DNA of 64,000 bases, taken from positions 62,001 through 126,000 of the forward strand of contig JBMNIQ010000006.1 in the NCBI GenBank assembly GCA_050951095.1. The letters run 5' to 3'. This stretch comes from UMGS1519 sp050951095. GTDB taxonomy: Bacteria; Actinomycetota; Coriobacteriia; Coriobacteriales; Eggerthellaceae. The notes below the pieces were generated by a model, which saw only the letters and a list, made by a program, of their open reading frames with translations, ran no database searches and was not told the DNA's origin. Shown one piece after another: positions 8,720-18,008 of this stretch. Position 1 is the stretch's first letter. Every line of letters begins with the position of its first letter. Made by a program: the position numbers and the translations under genes.

Positions 8720-8746
8720 AAAAAAGAGCCGCCCGAAGGCGGCTCT
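8720..8746 (-). terminator. Terminator after the zinc-ribbon membrane protein gene
   Basis: Perfect stem AGAGCCGCC/GGCGGCTCT with a four-base loop, followed on the minus strand by TTTTTTCG. Strong Rho-independent terminator 24 bases after the stop at 8770. Confidence 0.9.
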
Positions 8747-8769
8747 GTCAGTCCAGTGCATTGCAGCGC

Positions 8770-9327
8770 TTACGAGTTCAGATGCGGCGTAGGCGAAGCC
8801 TGCTGCCCGCCGTTCGGCGCATGATGGCCGCCCGCCTGCGCCTGCGGGCGCTGCTGCGGACGCTGCTGGGGCCGACGCTGGCCCGCCCTGCCGTTCGGGC
8901 GTCCTGCCGGCGCCGCGCAATAGGGGCAGATCGTCCATGCAGGGTCGAGCGCCTTGCCGCAATGGCCGCACAGGTTCTTCAGGCGCTGGTGGCAGTTCGG
9001 GCATACGACGTAATCGGCCTCCACGGGATAACCGCAGCGGGCGCATTCGCCGTACTTCATCAGCTCGCGCTGCTTCAAGGCAACTTCCAGCTCCTGCTCG
9101 TCGTGATCGATCTGCATCAGCGGAGGACGCAGCAGCAGATAGGCGATAACGCCGATAACGGGAATCAATGCCACGATAGTCCAGATATACCACTGCGTTC
9201 CGCGCGCATACGCATCGCGCGCAACCCAGACGATGCAGAGCACATACAGGGCGATGATCATGATGAAGGCCACGGTGAAAGTGGTCTGCAGCTCAGGCGA
9301 CCAAAGCTGTCCCAGAAGCTCGCTCAT
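8770..9327 (-). CDS. Two-TM protein with double zinc ribbon
   Basis: Function not known. The 185-residue protein begins with two hydrophobic segments (about residues 15-35, FIMIIALYVLCIVW, and 45-65, IVALIPVIGVIAYLLL). A short charged stretch follows, then two zinc ribbons: CARCGYPVEADYVVCPNC and CGHCGKALDPAWTICPYC. The tail is Gln/Arg/Pro-rich and disordered. It is likely membrane-anchored with a cytoplasmic zinc-binding part. Start ATG 9327 is chosen over an in-frame upstream ATG because the earlier residues have no RBS and overlap the promoter region. It is flanked by terminators and thus probably monocistronic. Confidence 0.8.
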   Translation of the reverse strand: MSELLGQLWSPELQTTFTVAFIMIIALYVLCIVWVARDAYARGTQWYIWTIVALIPVIGVIAYLLLRPPLMQIDHDEQELEVALKQRELMKYGECARCGYPVEADYVVCPNCHQRLKNLCGHCGKALDPAWTICPYCAAPAGRPNGRAGQRRPQQRPQQRPQAQAGGHHAPNGGQQASPTPHLNS

Positions 9328-9418
9328 TGTTACCTCGGTTTCCTCATTCGGTGATCCGGTGGATTCGCACTGCGTGCAAATCCCCTCTATTCTAGCAAAT
9401 GCGCTGAAGGCCACAAGC

Positions 9419-9448
9419 AAACCGCCCTGCCATCAGGGACAGGGCGGT
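9419..9448 (-). terminator. Terminator after valS
   Basis: Inverted repeat AACCGCCCTG/CAGGGCGGTT with a ten-base loop, followed on the minus strand by TGCTTG. Weak T-run, but placed 18 bases after the valS stop. Confidence 0.65.
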
Positions 9449-9465
9449 TCGGAATGCGCAGGAGT

Positions 9466-12123
9466 TTATGCCAGCTCCTCCAGTCGGGCCTTCGTCAGGC
9501 GCAGCTTCTCGCTGGCTTCCTCGAATTTCGCCCGGTCCTTTGCGATGATCTCCGGCTTCGCCTTCGCAAGGTAGCCGGGGTTGTTCAGCTTCTTGTCCAG
9601 CTTCGCCACGTCCTTCTCAAGCGCCTTCTGCTGCTTGTTCAGACGGGCGCGTTCGGCATCGAAATCCACCAGACCGGAAAGGACGACGTACACCTCGCCG
9701 CCCGTGATCAGCGCGACGCTGGATTCGGCAGGCTTCTCCGCATCCGGGGAAATGAGGCACGACGACAGGTTCGCCATGTCCACAACCAGTTCGCGCTGTT
9801 CCTCCAGAAGCGCTGCATCGGCCGCATCCACCTTCACGGAGATGTCCATGGGCTTCTTCGGGGAGATGCCGTGGCGCGCACGGATGGCGCGGACGTTCGA
9901 GACAACGTCGATCACAAGCGCAATGGCCCGTTCCGCATCGGCATCGATGTACTTCTCCAGCGCATCCGCGTCGGGCCACGGGGCGATGATCAGCGAGTCG
10001 GCCTTGTTCAGGCTGGGCAGCTCCTGGTAAATCTCCTCCGTGACGAACGGCATGATGGGATGCAGCAGCCGCAGTGCCGTGTCCAGCACGAACACCAGGT
10101 TGCGCTGCGTGGCGCTGCGCTCCTCCGCGCTCCCCTGCAGGCGGATCTTCGACAGCTCGATGTACCAGTCGCAGAATTCGTTCCAGAAGAACGCGTACAG
10201 CTCGCGCGTGATCTCGCCGAAGTTGAATTCCTTGTAGGCGTTATCGACGTTGCGGACCAGCTGCGCCAGGCGGGAGAAGATCCACTTGTCTGCCGGTGCC
10301 ACAGGATCGGGCTCGCCGGGCACGTAGTCGCCCAGGTTCATCATGACGAAGCGCGCGGCATTGCGGATCTTGTTCGAGAAGTTGCGGCTGCTCTCCAGCT
10401 TCGCCTCGTTGAACTTCAGATCCTGCGCGCCCGTCACCTGCATCAGCAGGCCGAAGCGCATGCCGTCCGCGCCATAGTCCTTCATCAGCTTCAGCGGATC
10501 CACGCCGTTGCCGCGGCTCTTGCTCATGGGCTTGCCGTCCGCACCCATGACCGTGGGATAGATGATGACGTGCTGGAACGGGATCTTGCCGGTGCAATAC
10601 TCGCTGGCCATGACCATGCGGGCAACCCACAGGCCCATGATGTCGCGCGCCGTGGCGAGTACCTGCGTGGGATAGCACTTCTTCAGTTCCGGAGCGTCCG
10701 TGCCCTCCTTCGTCCAGCCCATCGTGGCGAACGGCCACAGCTGGCTGGAGAACCAGGTGTCCAGCACGTCCTCGTCGCGGCGGACGGGCTTGCCGCATTT
10801 CGGGCACGTCTCGATGTCCTCCACGCTCGCATCTTCCCAGCCGCACGCATCGCAGTAGAACATGGGGATGCGATGGCCCCACCACAGCTGGCGGCTGATG
10901 CACCAATCCTTCAGGTTGTCCAGCCAATCCAGATAGACCTGGCTCCAACGGGCGGGATGGAACTGGATCTCGCCAGATTCCACGGCCTTCTTCGCCGGGC
11001 CCTTCAGGCGATCGACGGCAACGAACCACTGCTCGGATTCCCAGGGCTCCAGCTTCGTATGGCAGCGATAGCACGTCATGACGGAATGGTCGTGGTCTTC
11101 CACACGGTCCAGCAGGCCCAGCTTGTCGAACTCCTCGACGATGGCCTCGCGGGCCTCGTCGCGGTCCATGCCGCTGAACTTGCCGTAGCCATCCACGACA
11201 TGCGCCGTCTCGTCGAAGATGTTGATCTTCTCCAAATCGTGGCGCTCGCCCATGCCCCAGTCATTCGGGTCGTGAGCAGGCGTGACCTTCACGAAGCCGG
11301 TACCGAAGCCGGCGTCAACGTAATAGTCGCTGAAGATGGGGATCTCGCGGCCCACGATGGGCAGTTTGACCTTCGCGCCCACGAACTTCTGCTTATCCGG
11401 GTCCTTCGGCGAAACGGCCACGCCCGTGTCGCCCAACATGGTCTCGGGACGTGTGGTGGCGACGACGATGTAGTCCTGGCCGTCGACGGGTTCCACCAGC
11501 GGGTAGCGCAGGTGCCACAGATGGCCCTTCTCCTCGACGTACTCCGCTTCGTCATCGGCGATGGCGGTCGTGCAATGCGGACACCAGTTGACGATGCGCT
11601 TGCCGCGATAGATCAGGTCGTCGTGGTACCACGTCACGAACAGGCGGCGGACGGCATCGATGTAGTCCGGATCGAGCGTGAAGTGCTCATCGGAATAGTC
11701 GCAGCTGCAACCCATGCCCTTGATCTGCTCGACGATGGTCTTGCCGTACTGCGCGCGCCAGTCGTAGCACGCCTCGATGAACTTCTCGCGGCCGATCTCC
11801 AGACGGCTGATGCCCTGTTCGGCCAGTTTCTTGTCGACCTTCGTCTGCGTGGCAATGCCGGCGTGGTCCGTGCCCAAAATCCAACGGGCCTGATAGCCCT
11901 GCATGCGTGCACGGCGGATGCAGGCGTCCTGGATGGTGTCGTCAAGGGCGTGGCCCATATGCAGCATGCCCGTGATATTCGGAGGCGGGATGACAATTGT
12001 GTACGTATCGCCGGCATGCGCGCCAAAACCGGGCGTGCGCTTGAAATAACCGGCCTCGTTCCACTTGTCGAAAAGCGGCTTCTCATGCGCCGCGAAGTCG
12101 TAATCGATTTTCTTGTTTGCCAT
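9466..12123 (-). CDS. valS: Valyl-tRNA synthetase
   Basis: Class I synthetase charging tRNA-Val. The 885-residue protein has the HIGH motif as PPPNITGMLHMGHA near residue 45 and the KMSKS motif as KPMSKSRG. It also has the editing (CP1) domain with TTRPETMLGDTGVAV, a zinc-ribbon-like CDACGWEDASVEDIETCPKC, and a C-terminal coiled-coil arm (residues about 820-885, Lys/Leu-rich). Length is normal. The start at 12123 follows GTAGGAGAAAGC. It lies downstream of clpX, separated by a probable terminator hairpin. The opposite strand is open over most of the gene, an artefact of GC-rich coding sequence. Confidence 0.97.
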   Translation of the reverse strand: MANKKIDYDFAAHEKPLFDKWNEAGYFKRTPGFGAHAGDTYTIVIPPPNITGMLHMGHALDDTIQDACIRRARMQGYQARWILGTDHAGIATQTKVDKKLAEQGISRLEIGREKFIEACYDWRAQYGKTIVEQIKGMGCSCDYSDEHFTLDPDYIDAVRRLFVTWYHDDLIYRGKRIVNWCPHCTTAIADDEAEYVEEKGHLWHLRYPLVEPVDGQDYIVVATTRPETMLGDTGVAVSPKDPDKQKFVGAKVKLPIVGREIPIFSDYYVDAGFGTGFVKVTPAHDPNDWGMGERHDLEKINIFDETAHVVDGYGKFSGMDRDEAREAIVEEFDKLGLLDRVEDHDHSVMTCYRCHTKLEPWESEQWFVAVDRLKGPAKKAVESGEIQFHPARWSQVYLDWLDNLKDWCISRQLWWGHRIPMFYCDACGWEDASVEDIETCPKCGKPVRRDEDVLDTWFSSQLWPFATMGWTKEGTDAPELKKCYPTQVLATARDIMGLWVARMVMASEYCTGKIPFQHVIIYPTVMGADGKPMSKSRGNGVDPLKLMKDYGADGMRFGLLMQVTGAQDLKFNEAKLESSRNFSNKIRNAARFVMMNLGDYVPGEPDPVAPADKWIFSRLAQLVRNVDNAYKEFNFGEITRELYAFFWNEFCDWYIELSKIRLQGSAEERSATQRNLVFVLDTALRLLHPIMPFVTEEIYQELPSLNKADSLIIAPWPDADALEKYIDADAERAIALVIDVVSNVRAIRARHGISPKKPMDISVKVDAADAALLEEQRELVVDMANLSSCLISPDAEKPAESSVALITGGEVYVVLSGLVDFDAERARLNKQQKALEKDVAKLDKKLNNPGYLAKAKPEIIAKDRAKFEEASEKLRLTKARLEELA

Positions 12124-12146
12124 CTTCGCTTTCTCCTACAACCTAA

Positions 12147-12186
12147 GGAAAGCCCCGGAGCGCACGGGCGCAGACAGGGCTTTCCC
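12147..12186 (-). terminator. Probable terminator after clpX
   Basis: Inverted repeat GGAAAGCCC/GGGCTTTCC with a long GC-rich loop in the 77-base gap between clpX and valS. The T-run is weak, so partial readthrough into valS is possible. Confidence 0.5.
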
Positions 12187-12200
12187 TCCTGAATCTTGTG

Positions 12201-13595
12201 CTATGCCGAATGCGAGGATTCCGAATCCGGGTCCACCGCTTCGATCAATGCGGGCTCAACAGCTACGTCCGCATCTTGCAGCGCGTCCACGGGAACGATC
12301 GGGGGAACGGTTCCGTTCACCACGTTGTCGGCCGTGACCACGACGCGCGTAGCCTCCGTATGCTCGGGCAGATCGTACATCACGTCCAGCAGGATGCGCT
12401 CGCAGATAGAGCGCAGGCCGCGGGCGCCCGTTCCCCGATCCACGGCCTCGTCCGCAATGGCGTTCAGGGCCTCGGGCTCGAACTCCAACGTGGAGTTCTC
12501 GAATTCGAACATCTTCTTGTACTGCTTCACCAGGGCGTTCCTGGGCTCCGTCAGAATGCGCACGAGATCCTTGCGCGACAGCTCGTCGAGCGTCCTGATA
12601 ACCGGGATACGTCCAACGAACTCCGGAATCATACCGAATTTGTTCAAATCCTCGGGCAGGACCTGCTTCAGCAGCTCGGCTTCGCGCTTCTTCTGCGTTT
12701 CCGGCATCTCGGAATTGAATCCCACGGCCTTCTTGCCCACGCGTTCCGCAATGATATCGGAAAGGCCGACGAAGGCACCGCCCAGGATGAACAGGATGTT
12801 CTTCGTATTGATATGGATGAGCTCCTGCTGCGGATGCTTGCGTCCGCCTTGCGGGGGAACGCTTGCCTCGCAGCCCTCGACGATCTTCAGCAATGCCTGC
12901 TGCACGCCTTCGCCCGACACATCGCGCGTGATGGACAGGTTCTCGGCCTTGCGGGCGATCTTGTCGATCTCGTCGATGTAGATGATGCCGATCTCGGCGC
13001 GCGGAATATCGAAGTCAGCAGCCGTGATCAGCTTCAGCAGGATGTTCTCAACATCCTCGCCGACATAGCCCGCCTCCGTCAGCGTCGTCGCATCGGCGAT
13101 GGCGAACGGAACGCGCAGCGTACGAGCCAGCGTTTCGGCCAGCAGCGTCTTGCCGGAACCGGTGGGGCCCAGGAGAAGGATGTTGCTCTTCGCAATCTCG
13201 ACATCCCCTTCATCGGCATCCTCGTCCATGGAAATACGCTTGTAGTGGTTGTAGACGGAGACGGAAAGCGCACGCTTCGCCTCGTCCTGCCCCACCACGT
13301 ATTCGGAAAGCTTGTCGTAGAGCTCTCGGGGCGTGGGCAGGCGCCGAAGCGGTTCTTCGGCGCCTGACTCGCTCATGTCAACGGGATGGAATTCGGGATT
13401 CTCCTGATTCTGCGGCTGGCGCATATGGGCATCGTGCCGCATGGCGTCTGCGCAGATGGAGATGCACTCATCGCACAGGTAGATACCGTTCGGACCGGCG
13501 ATCATGGAGTTGACCTGCTCCGGTGTCTTGCCGCACAGGCTGCAGTAGATCTCCTCGTCGCCTTGATTGCGTCCGTCATGTCCGTTTCTGGGCAT
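12201..13595 (-). CDS. clpX: ATP-dependent Clp protease ATP-binding subunit ClpX
   Basis: AAA+ unfoldase that feeds substrates to ClpP. The 464-residue protein has the N-terminal C4 zinc-binding domain (CSLCGKTPEQV ... YLCDECI), Walker A GPTGSGKT, Walker B IIYIDEIDKI, a sensor/arginine-finger region with DRGTGARGLRSI, and the IGF-type ClpP-docking loop region. The ATG at 13595 follows AGGATAGGAAATCA. It is 30 bases downstream of clpP, giving the common tig-clpP-clpX order. The C-terminal tail is acidic and Val/Asp-rich. Confidence 0.97.
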   Translation of the reverse strand: MPRNGHDGRNQGDEEIYCSLCGKTPEQVNSMIAGPNGIYLCDECISICADAMRHDAHMRQPQNQENPEFHPVDMSESGAEEPLRRLPTPRELYDKLSEYVVGQDEAKRALSVSVYNHYKRISMDEDADEGDVEIAKSNILLLGPTGSGKTLLAETLARTLRVPFAIADATTLTEAGYVGEDVENILLKLITAADFDIPRAEIGIIYIDEIDKIARKAENLSITRDVSGEGVQQALLKIVEGCEASVPPQGGRKHPQQELIHINTKNILFILGGAFVGLSDIIAERVGKKAVGFNSEMPETQKKREAELLKQVLPEDLNKFGMIPEFVGRIPVIRTLDELSRKDLVRILTEPRNALVKQYKKMFEFENSTLEFEPEALNAIADEAVDRGTGARGLRSICERILLDVMYDLPEHTEATRVVVTADNVVNGTVPPIVPVDALQDADVAVEPALIEAVDPDSESSHSA

Positions 13596-13625
13596 TGATT
13601 TCCTATCCTCTTATATAGTGAACGG

Positions 13626-14249
13626 TTATTCTGCCTTGGCCATCAGCTCGCGGGTGGAGACGATCTTGTCCACCAGGCCGTATGCCTGAGCCTCTTCGGC
13701 AGACATGTAGTTGTCGCGCTCCGTGTCCTTCTGGATGGTCTCCAGCGTCTGGCCCGTGTTCTCAGCCAGGATGTTGTTCAAGCGCACGCGTGTCTTCTTC
13801 ATGAAGTCGGCAACAATCTGAATCTCGGTCTGCTGGCCCTGCGCGCCGCCGGACGGCTGATGGATGAGGACCATGGAGTTCGGCAGGCAGTAGCGCTTGC
13901 CCTTAGCGCCGCTGGACAGCAGCACGGCAGCCATGGATGCGCAGCAACCCATGCAGATCGTAGAGACATCGCATTTGATGAAATTCATGGTATCCAGAAT
14001 AGCCAAGCCGGCCGTAACGGATCCTCCCGGGCTGTTGATGTACAGGGAGATGTCCTTGTCCGGATCTGCGGATTCCAGATGAAGCAGCTGGGCCACAACG
14101 GAGTTCGCCACATTGTCATCAATCTGCTCGCCCAGGAAAACGATGCGGTCGTTCAGCAGGCGGGAGTAGATGTCATAGCTGCGTTCGCCGCGCGGCGACT
14201 GCTCGATGACGTACGGAATGAGCGCGTTATTTGCACGTTCCAGTTCCAT
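13626..14249 (-). CDS. clpP: ATP-dependent Clp protease proteolytic subunit ClpP
   Basis: Serine protease forming the barrel chamber of ClpXP/ClpAP. The 207-residue protein has the catalytic triad Ser105 (in GCCASMAAVL), His130 (MVLIHQPSGG) and Asp179 (TERDNYMS). It also has the oxyanion-region INSPGGSVTAG. Length is typical. The start follows TAGGAGGCTTTT. It sits between tig and clpX on the same strand, so trigger factor, protease and unfoldase are probably co-regulated. A hairpin lies immediately upstream. Confidence 0.97.
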   Translation of the reverse strand: MELERANNALIPYVIEQSPRGERSYDIYSRLLNDRIVFLGEQIDDNVANSVVAQLLHLESADPDKDISLYINSPGGSVTAGLAILDTMNFIKCDVSTICMGCCASMAAVLLSSGAKGKRYCLPNSMVLIHQPSGGAQGQQTEIQIVADFMKKTRVRLNNILAENTGQTLETIQKDTERDNYMSAEEAQAYGLVDKIVSTRELMAKAE

Positions 14250-14267
14250 AAAAGCCTCCTAAATTCC

Positions 14268-14295
14268 CGACGAGCCCCCAAATGGGAGCCCGTCG
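14268..14295 (-). other. Hairpin between tig and clpP
   Basis: Inverted repeat CGACGGGCTCCC / GGGGGCTCGTCG with a short loop, 19 bases before the clpP start on the minus strand. There is no good T-run after it, so it may be a weak terminator, an RNA processing or stability element, or a hairpin affecting clpP translation. Confidence 0.4.
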
Positions 14296-14389
14296 ACTTG
14301 CAAATTCAATTGCACATTATGCGCTTGAAGGTACAGAGATGCACCTTATGTTGAGAAAGCGTTTGAAAAAACAGATTGCGAGGCGTTGA

Positions 14390-15955
14390 CTACTTGTTCA
14401 GCTCGGCGTAAAGGGCGTCGACGATCTCGGCCTTCTTCATGCCTTCGACATCCACGTTCAGCTCGGCAGCCTTATCGCGCAGCTCGGCAACCTTCATCTT
14501 GTTCAGCTCCGTCTTCGTGATCTTCTTCGAAGCGGGAACGTCAGCGGCCTTCTCCTCAGCGGGCTTTTCGGCCTTCTCGGATTCCTGCGCATCCTCGATC
14601 TCTGCGCCGGCGGAGTTCTTCGCGGAAAGCTCCTTCGTGGTCACCGTGTTGACGATGGCCTCCTCCATGATGCGATCCACGGCCTCGGCGCGCATGATGC
14701 TTTGACGCAGCAGGCGGATGCGGCCTTCCTTGACCCACTCGGCCTTCAGGGCCTTCGGATCCTCGTTGCCGGAGTTCTCGAACTCCTTGTCGACCATCTC
14801 GTCCGTGACCTCCATGTTGAAGTGGCGAGCGTAGGCATCGATTGCCAGATTCTGGGAAACGACGTCCTTCGCCTGCTTCTTCAGGTCGTCCTGGAACTGC
14901 TCGTTCGTCAGGTCGCGCTGATGCAGATACTGGTCGTACGTGATGTTTTGCTTCTGCAACTGCTGGAAGAAGCCCTGCAGGAGCGTGCGGCGTTCGTCGT
15001 TGCACATGGCCTCGGGGGCTTCGCCCTCAAGACGCTTGCCCAGCTCGATCAGGCAGGCGTTCTCCTTCATGCGATCCATGTACTCCTGGCGCTCATGCTG
15101 CATGTCGTCGCGCGTGCGGTTGCGCATGTCCTCCAGGCTCTTGAACCCGGCCTTCTCGGTAGCGAACTCCTCGTTCAGCTCCGGCAGGACCTTCGTCTTC
15201 ACAGCGTTGACGGTCACGTCGAACGTCAGCTTCTCCGGATTGCCGTCCAGCGCGCGGGTCAGCAGAGAGCCGTTCATGCTGTCTGCCAGGTCGATGTCGA
15301 TAACCTTATGGTCGCCGGTCTTCAGCTTCGCCAGCTCCACGTCCAGGTTCTGGGGATACAGGCCCATGCCAATCTCGTACAGGCGGTTCTCGGTGCTCAG
15401 CACGTTGACGGGCTCGCCTTTGTCATCGGTGACCTGCATGGTCAGCTCGGCAACGCCCTTGTTGCCGATCACCTGGTCGGCCGGAGCGTCTTCCAGGTCG
15501 TAGTAGTATTCGCGCATGGCATCCAGGCGCTCTTCCACCTCTTCGTCGGTGGGAGTATCGCTCAGAAGGTCGATCTCGACCGGATCGTAGCTGCTCAGCT
15601 CATACTTCGGCTCAAGCGTCATGGTTGCGGAGAACACGAAGTCCTGGCCCTCTTCGACCATTGCCTCTTCGTTCTCGAACTGCGGCTCTTCGATGGAAAT
15701 CAGGTCTTCAGCGTCCAGCGCCAGAGGATAGTAGTCGTTCACAACCTCTTCGGTCACCGTGGCCAGAACGGCCTCTCGACCCACGAAGTTGTCGACGACG
15801 GGACGCGGAGCCTTGCCAGGACGGAAGCCGGGGAACTTGTACTTCTTCGCAAAATCCTTATAGGTCTTGCCGATGCGTTTGTCGACGTCTTCCTTGTCGA
15901 CCGTGACGGTCAGGCGAACCTGATCGCCTTCCAGGGCTTCAACATTAGTCTTCAC
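14390..15955 (-). CDS. tig: Trigger factor with a C-terminal Rho-N/SAP-like extension
   Basis: Ribosome-associated chaperone with peptidyl-prolyl isomerase activity. Residues about 1-120 form the ribosome-binding domain, with the signature FPGFRPGKAPRPVV. The PPIase (FKBP-like) domain follows (VIGNKGVAELTM to about residue 245), then the helical chaperone domain. At 521 residues it exceeds the usual 430-450. The last about 90 residues are an Ala/Glu/Lys-rich linker plus a compact segment, KMKVAELRDKAAELNVD then MKKAEIVDALY, resembling the Rho N-terminal (SAP-like) helical motif. GTG start at 15955 follows GGAGGAAGTCT. Head of the tig-clpP-clpX cluster. Confidence 0.95.
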   Translation of the reverse strand: MKTNVEALEGDQVRLTVTVDKEDVDKRIGKTYKDFAKKYKFPGFRPGKAPRPVVDNFVGREAVLATVTEEVVNDYYPLALDAEDLISIEEPQFENEEAMVEEGQDFVFSATMTLEPKYELSSYDPVEIDLLSDTPTDEEVEERLDAMREYYYDLEDAPADQVIGNKGVAELTMQVTDDKGEPVNVLSTENRLYEIGMGLYPQNLDVELAKLKTGDHKVIDIDLADSMNGSLLTRALDGNPEKLTFDVTVNAVKTKVLPELNEEFATEKAGFKSLEDMRNRTRDDMQHERQEYMDRMKENACLIELGKRLEGEAPEAMCNDERRTLLQGFFQQLQKQNITYDQYLHQRDLTNEQFQDDLKKQAKDVVSQNLAIDAYARHFNMEVTDEMVDKEFENSGNEDPKALKAEWVKEGRIRLLRQSIMRAEAVDRIMEEAIVNTVTTKELSAKNSAGAEIEDAQESEKAEKPAEEKAADVPASKKITKTELNKMKVAELRDKAAELNVDVEGMKKAEIVDALYAELNK

Positions 15956-15998
15956 AGACTTCCTCCATCTATCATCGTATCGGTACCCTGCTATATCG

Positions 15999-16083
15999 TG
16001 GTGCGGGTGAAAGGACTTGAACCTTCACGGTTGGTACCACCAGAACCTAAATCTGGCGCGTCTGCCAATTCCGCCACACCCGC
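15999..16083 (-). tRNA. tRNA-Leu (UAG anticodon)
   Basis: Cloverleaf on the minus strand: acceptor GCGGGTG/CACCCGC, anticodon stem CCAGA/TCTGG with loop TTTAGGT giving anticodon UAG, T-loop GGTTCAAGTCC, and an encoded CCA end. The variable arm is long, as expected for leucine tRNA. Confidence 0.95.
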
Positions 16084-16323
16084 ACTTCGATTTCCATACG
16101 TCAGCATTGAGTTGACGCACAGCAATACATGATAGCAAATAATCGCATTCACATCGAACGACGGCAAAATTCCATCGGAACCGTAAGGTTGGCATGCCGT
16201 GAATCGAACCTGGTTTTTTGGCGAAGGGCAGGCGCTGGATGCTCCGAACGGTCATTATAGGTTCCTGCGTGCGCGAATCGGCGCACATCCATCAAACTCA
16301 AATCGCTAGGAACAATCGAACAC

Positions 16324-17928
16324 ATGACGAAGAAATTCAACGAGCTGGGCCTTCCCGACACGGCGCTGCGTGTCGTGGAGCGCCTGGGATACGAATCGCC
16401 CACCCCCGTTCAGGAGCAGGCCATACCCGCCATCCTGGCAGGCCGAGACGTTATCGCCGCCGCCAAGACGGGAACCGGCAAGACCGCAGCGTTCTGCCTG
16501 CCTACCATCACCTCGCTCCCCTTCAAGCGCAAGGGCCGCGGGCCCATGATGCTCATCCTCACGCCCACGCGCGAACTTGCCATGCAGATCGAGGAAGTGG
16601 CACGCGTCATTGCAAAGCAGGCCGGCAAGCGCGTGGTGTGCCTTCTGGGGGGCGTGTCGTACGAACCGCAGAAGAAGGCGCTCGCGCGCGGTTGCGATGT
16701 GCTTGTGGCTACGCCCGGACGCCTCATCGACCTGCTCAACCAGGATGCCCTGACGCTGGAGCATGTGGGTGTGCTCATATTCGACGAGGCGGACCGCATG
16801 CTGGACATGGGTTTCCTGCCCGACGTGAAGCGCATTGTGAGCCGCTGTCCGGAAAGCGGTGCGCGCCAGACGCTGCTGTTCTCGGCAACCATCGATAAGA
16901 ACATCGAGAAGAACCTGCTCCACCTGCTGGACGATCCCCAGTTCGTGGAGATTGCGCATAAGGGCGAAACGGCCGACCTGGTGAAGGAATACCAAGTGGA
17001 GGTCGAGCACCGCCTGAAGCCGGATCTGCTGCTTGCCGTTCTCGAACAGTACGGCAGCGAGCGCGTCATCGTGTTCGCCCGCACGAAATACCGCGTGGAC
17101 ACGTGCGTGCGCAAGCTGCGGAAGGCGGGATACACGGTAGCCGCCATCCACGGCGGCCGCAGCCAATCGCAGCGCAAGAACGCCCTGCAGGACTTCGCAA
17201 GCGGCAAGACGGATATCCTGGTTGCCACGGACATCCTTGCACGCGGCATCGATATCAGCGAAGTGCCGTACATTGTGAACTTCGACCTGCCGCATATGCC
17301 CGAGGACTATGTCCACCGCATCGGCCGCACCGGCCGTGCGGGCGAAGAGGGACTGGCCATCTCGTTCGTTACCCCGGAGAACAAGCAGGAGATCCGCGAC
17401 ATCACGAAGCTCATCGGGCATGACATCCCCGTCATCGACATCCCCGGATTCGATTCCGAGAAGAGCCAGCAGGCAATCGCCGACAAGGCAACGCGGCGCG
17501 CGGCGCGCAAGGATCCGGAAATCGATGCCGTTATGCGCGAGATGAAGAAGGCGCGCAAAAAGGAGCTCCAGGCAGAAGAGCCGCAGGTACCGGGCATGCT
17601 TGTGCCGAAGAAGCCGAAGAAGAAGCCTAAGAATGCGAAGAGCGCGCAGCCTTCGACAAAGAAGAAGACGTCGGCGGGAAAGAAGCAAGGCGCTGGCAAG
17701 AAACAGGCCGCAACCAGCCAGAAGTCCCCTGCTAAAAAGAACGCGCATAACGGCAACAAGCATCGCGGCAAGGGACACGGCGCAAGCAATACCGCTTCGC
17801 ACAACCAGGGCGGCAAGCGCAAAAGCCAAGCGAAGAAGCATACCAGCCAGCAGCACCGCCATTCCGATAAGGGCGGCAGATCCCGCAACGCGGGCGGAAG
17901 CAAGGGCCGGAAGCAGCATCGGCGCTAA
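16324..17928 (+). CDS. DEAD-box ATP-dependent RNA helicase
   Basis: RNA helicase of the RhlE/CsdA type involved in RNA remodelling (ribosome assembly, mRNA decay or cold adaptation). Motifs in order: Q-motif PTPVQEQAIP, Walker A AAKTGTGKTAA, PTRELAMQ, TPGRLID, DEAD (IFDEADRM), SAT, and in the second RecA domain VATDILARGIDI and HRIGRTGRAG. The core ends near residue 370. The remaining about 160 residues are a Lys/Gln/Ser-rich, very basic disordered tail likely to bind RNA. It has its own strong terminator. Start ATG 16324; the RBS is weak (TAGGAACA). Confidence 0.95.
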   Translation: MTKKFNELGLPDTALRVVERLGYESPTPVQEQAIPAILAGRDVIAAAKTGTGKTAAFCLPTITSLPFKRKGRGPMMLILTPTRELAMQIEEVARVIAKQAGKRVVCLLGGVSYEPQKKALARGCDVLVATPGRLIDLLNQDALTLEHVGVLIFDEADRMLDMGFLPDVKRIVSRCPESGARQTLLFSATIDKNIEKNLLHLLDDPQFVEIAHKGETADLVKEYQVEVEHRLKPDLLLAVLEQYGSERVIVFARTKYRVDTCVRKLRKAGYTVAAIHGGRSQSQRKNALQDFASGKTDILVATDILARGIDISEVPYIVNFDLPHMPEDYVHRIGRTGRAGEEGLAISFVTPENKQEIRDITKLIGHDIPVIDIPGFDSEKSQQAIADKATRRAARKDPEIDAVMREMKKARKKELQAEEPQVPGMLVPKKPKKKPKNAKSAQPSTKKKTSAGKKQGAGKKQAATSQKSPAKKNAHNGNKHRGKGHGASNTASHNQGGKRKSQAKKHTSQQHRHSDKGGRSRNAGGSKGRKQHRR

Positions 17929-17965
17929 CCTGGCAAAGCGACTCCCGCCGAAGGCCTTCAACACG

Positions 17966-17997
17966 AAGCGGCCCTGCAAAGTATGCAGGGCCGCTTT
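17966..17997 (+). terminator. Terminator of the DEAD-box helicase gene
   Basis: Stem AAGCGGCCCTGC/GCAGGGCCGCTT with a seven-base loop followed by TTCTTTTC on the plus strand, 38 bases after the stop. Confidence 0.9.
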
Positions 17998-18008
17998 TCT
18001 TTTCAAAT

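Noticed and set aside
7117..9354. Plus-strand open frame opposite thrS and the zinc-ribbon gene
   Set aside because: Antisense shadow; no RBS or recognisable domain.
9454..12192. Long open frame on the plus strand opposite valS (over 900 codons)
   Set aside because: It mirrors a certain synthetase gene and is a side effect of GC-rich codon use; no family features, very His/Leu/Ala-rich.
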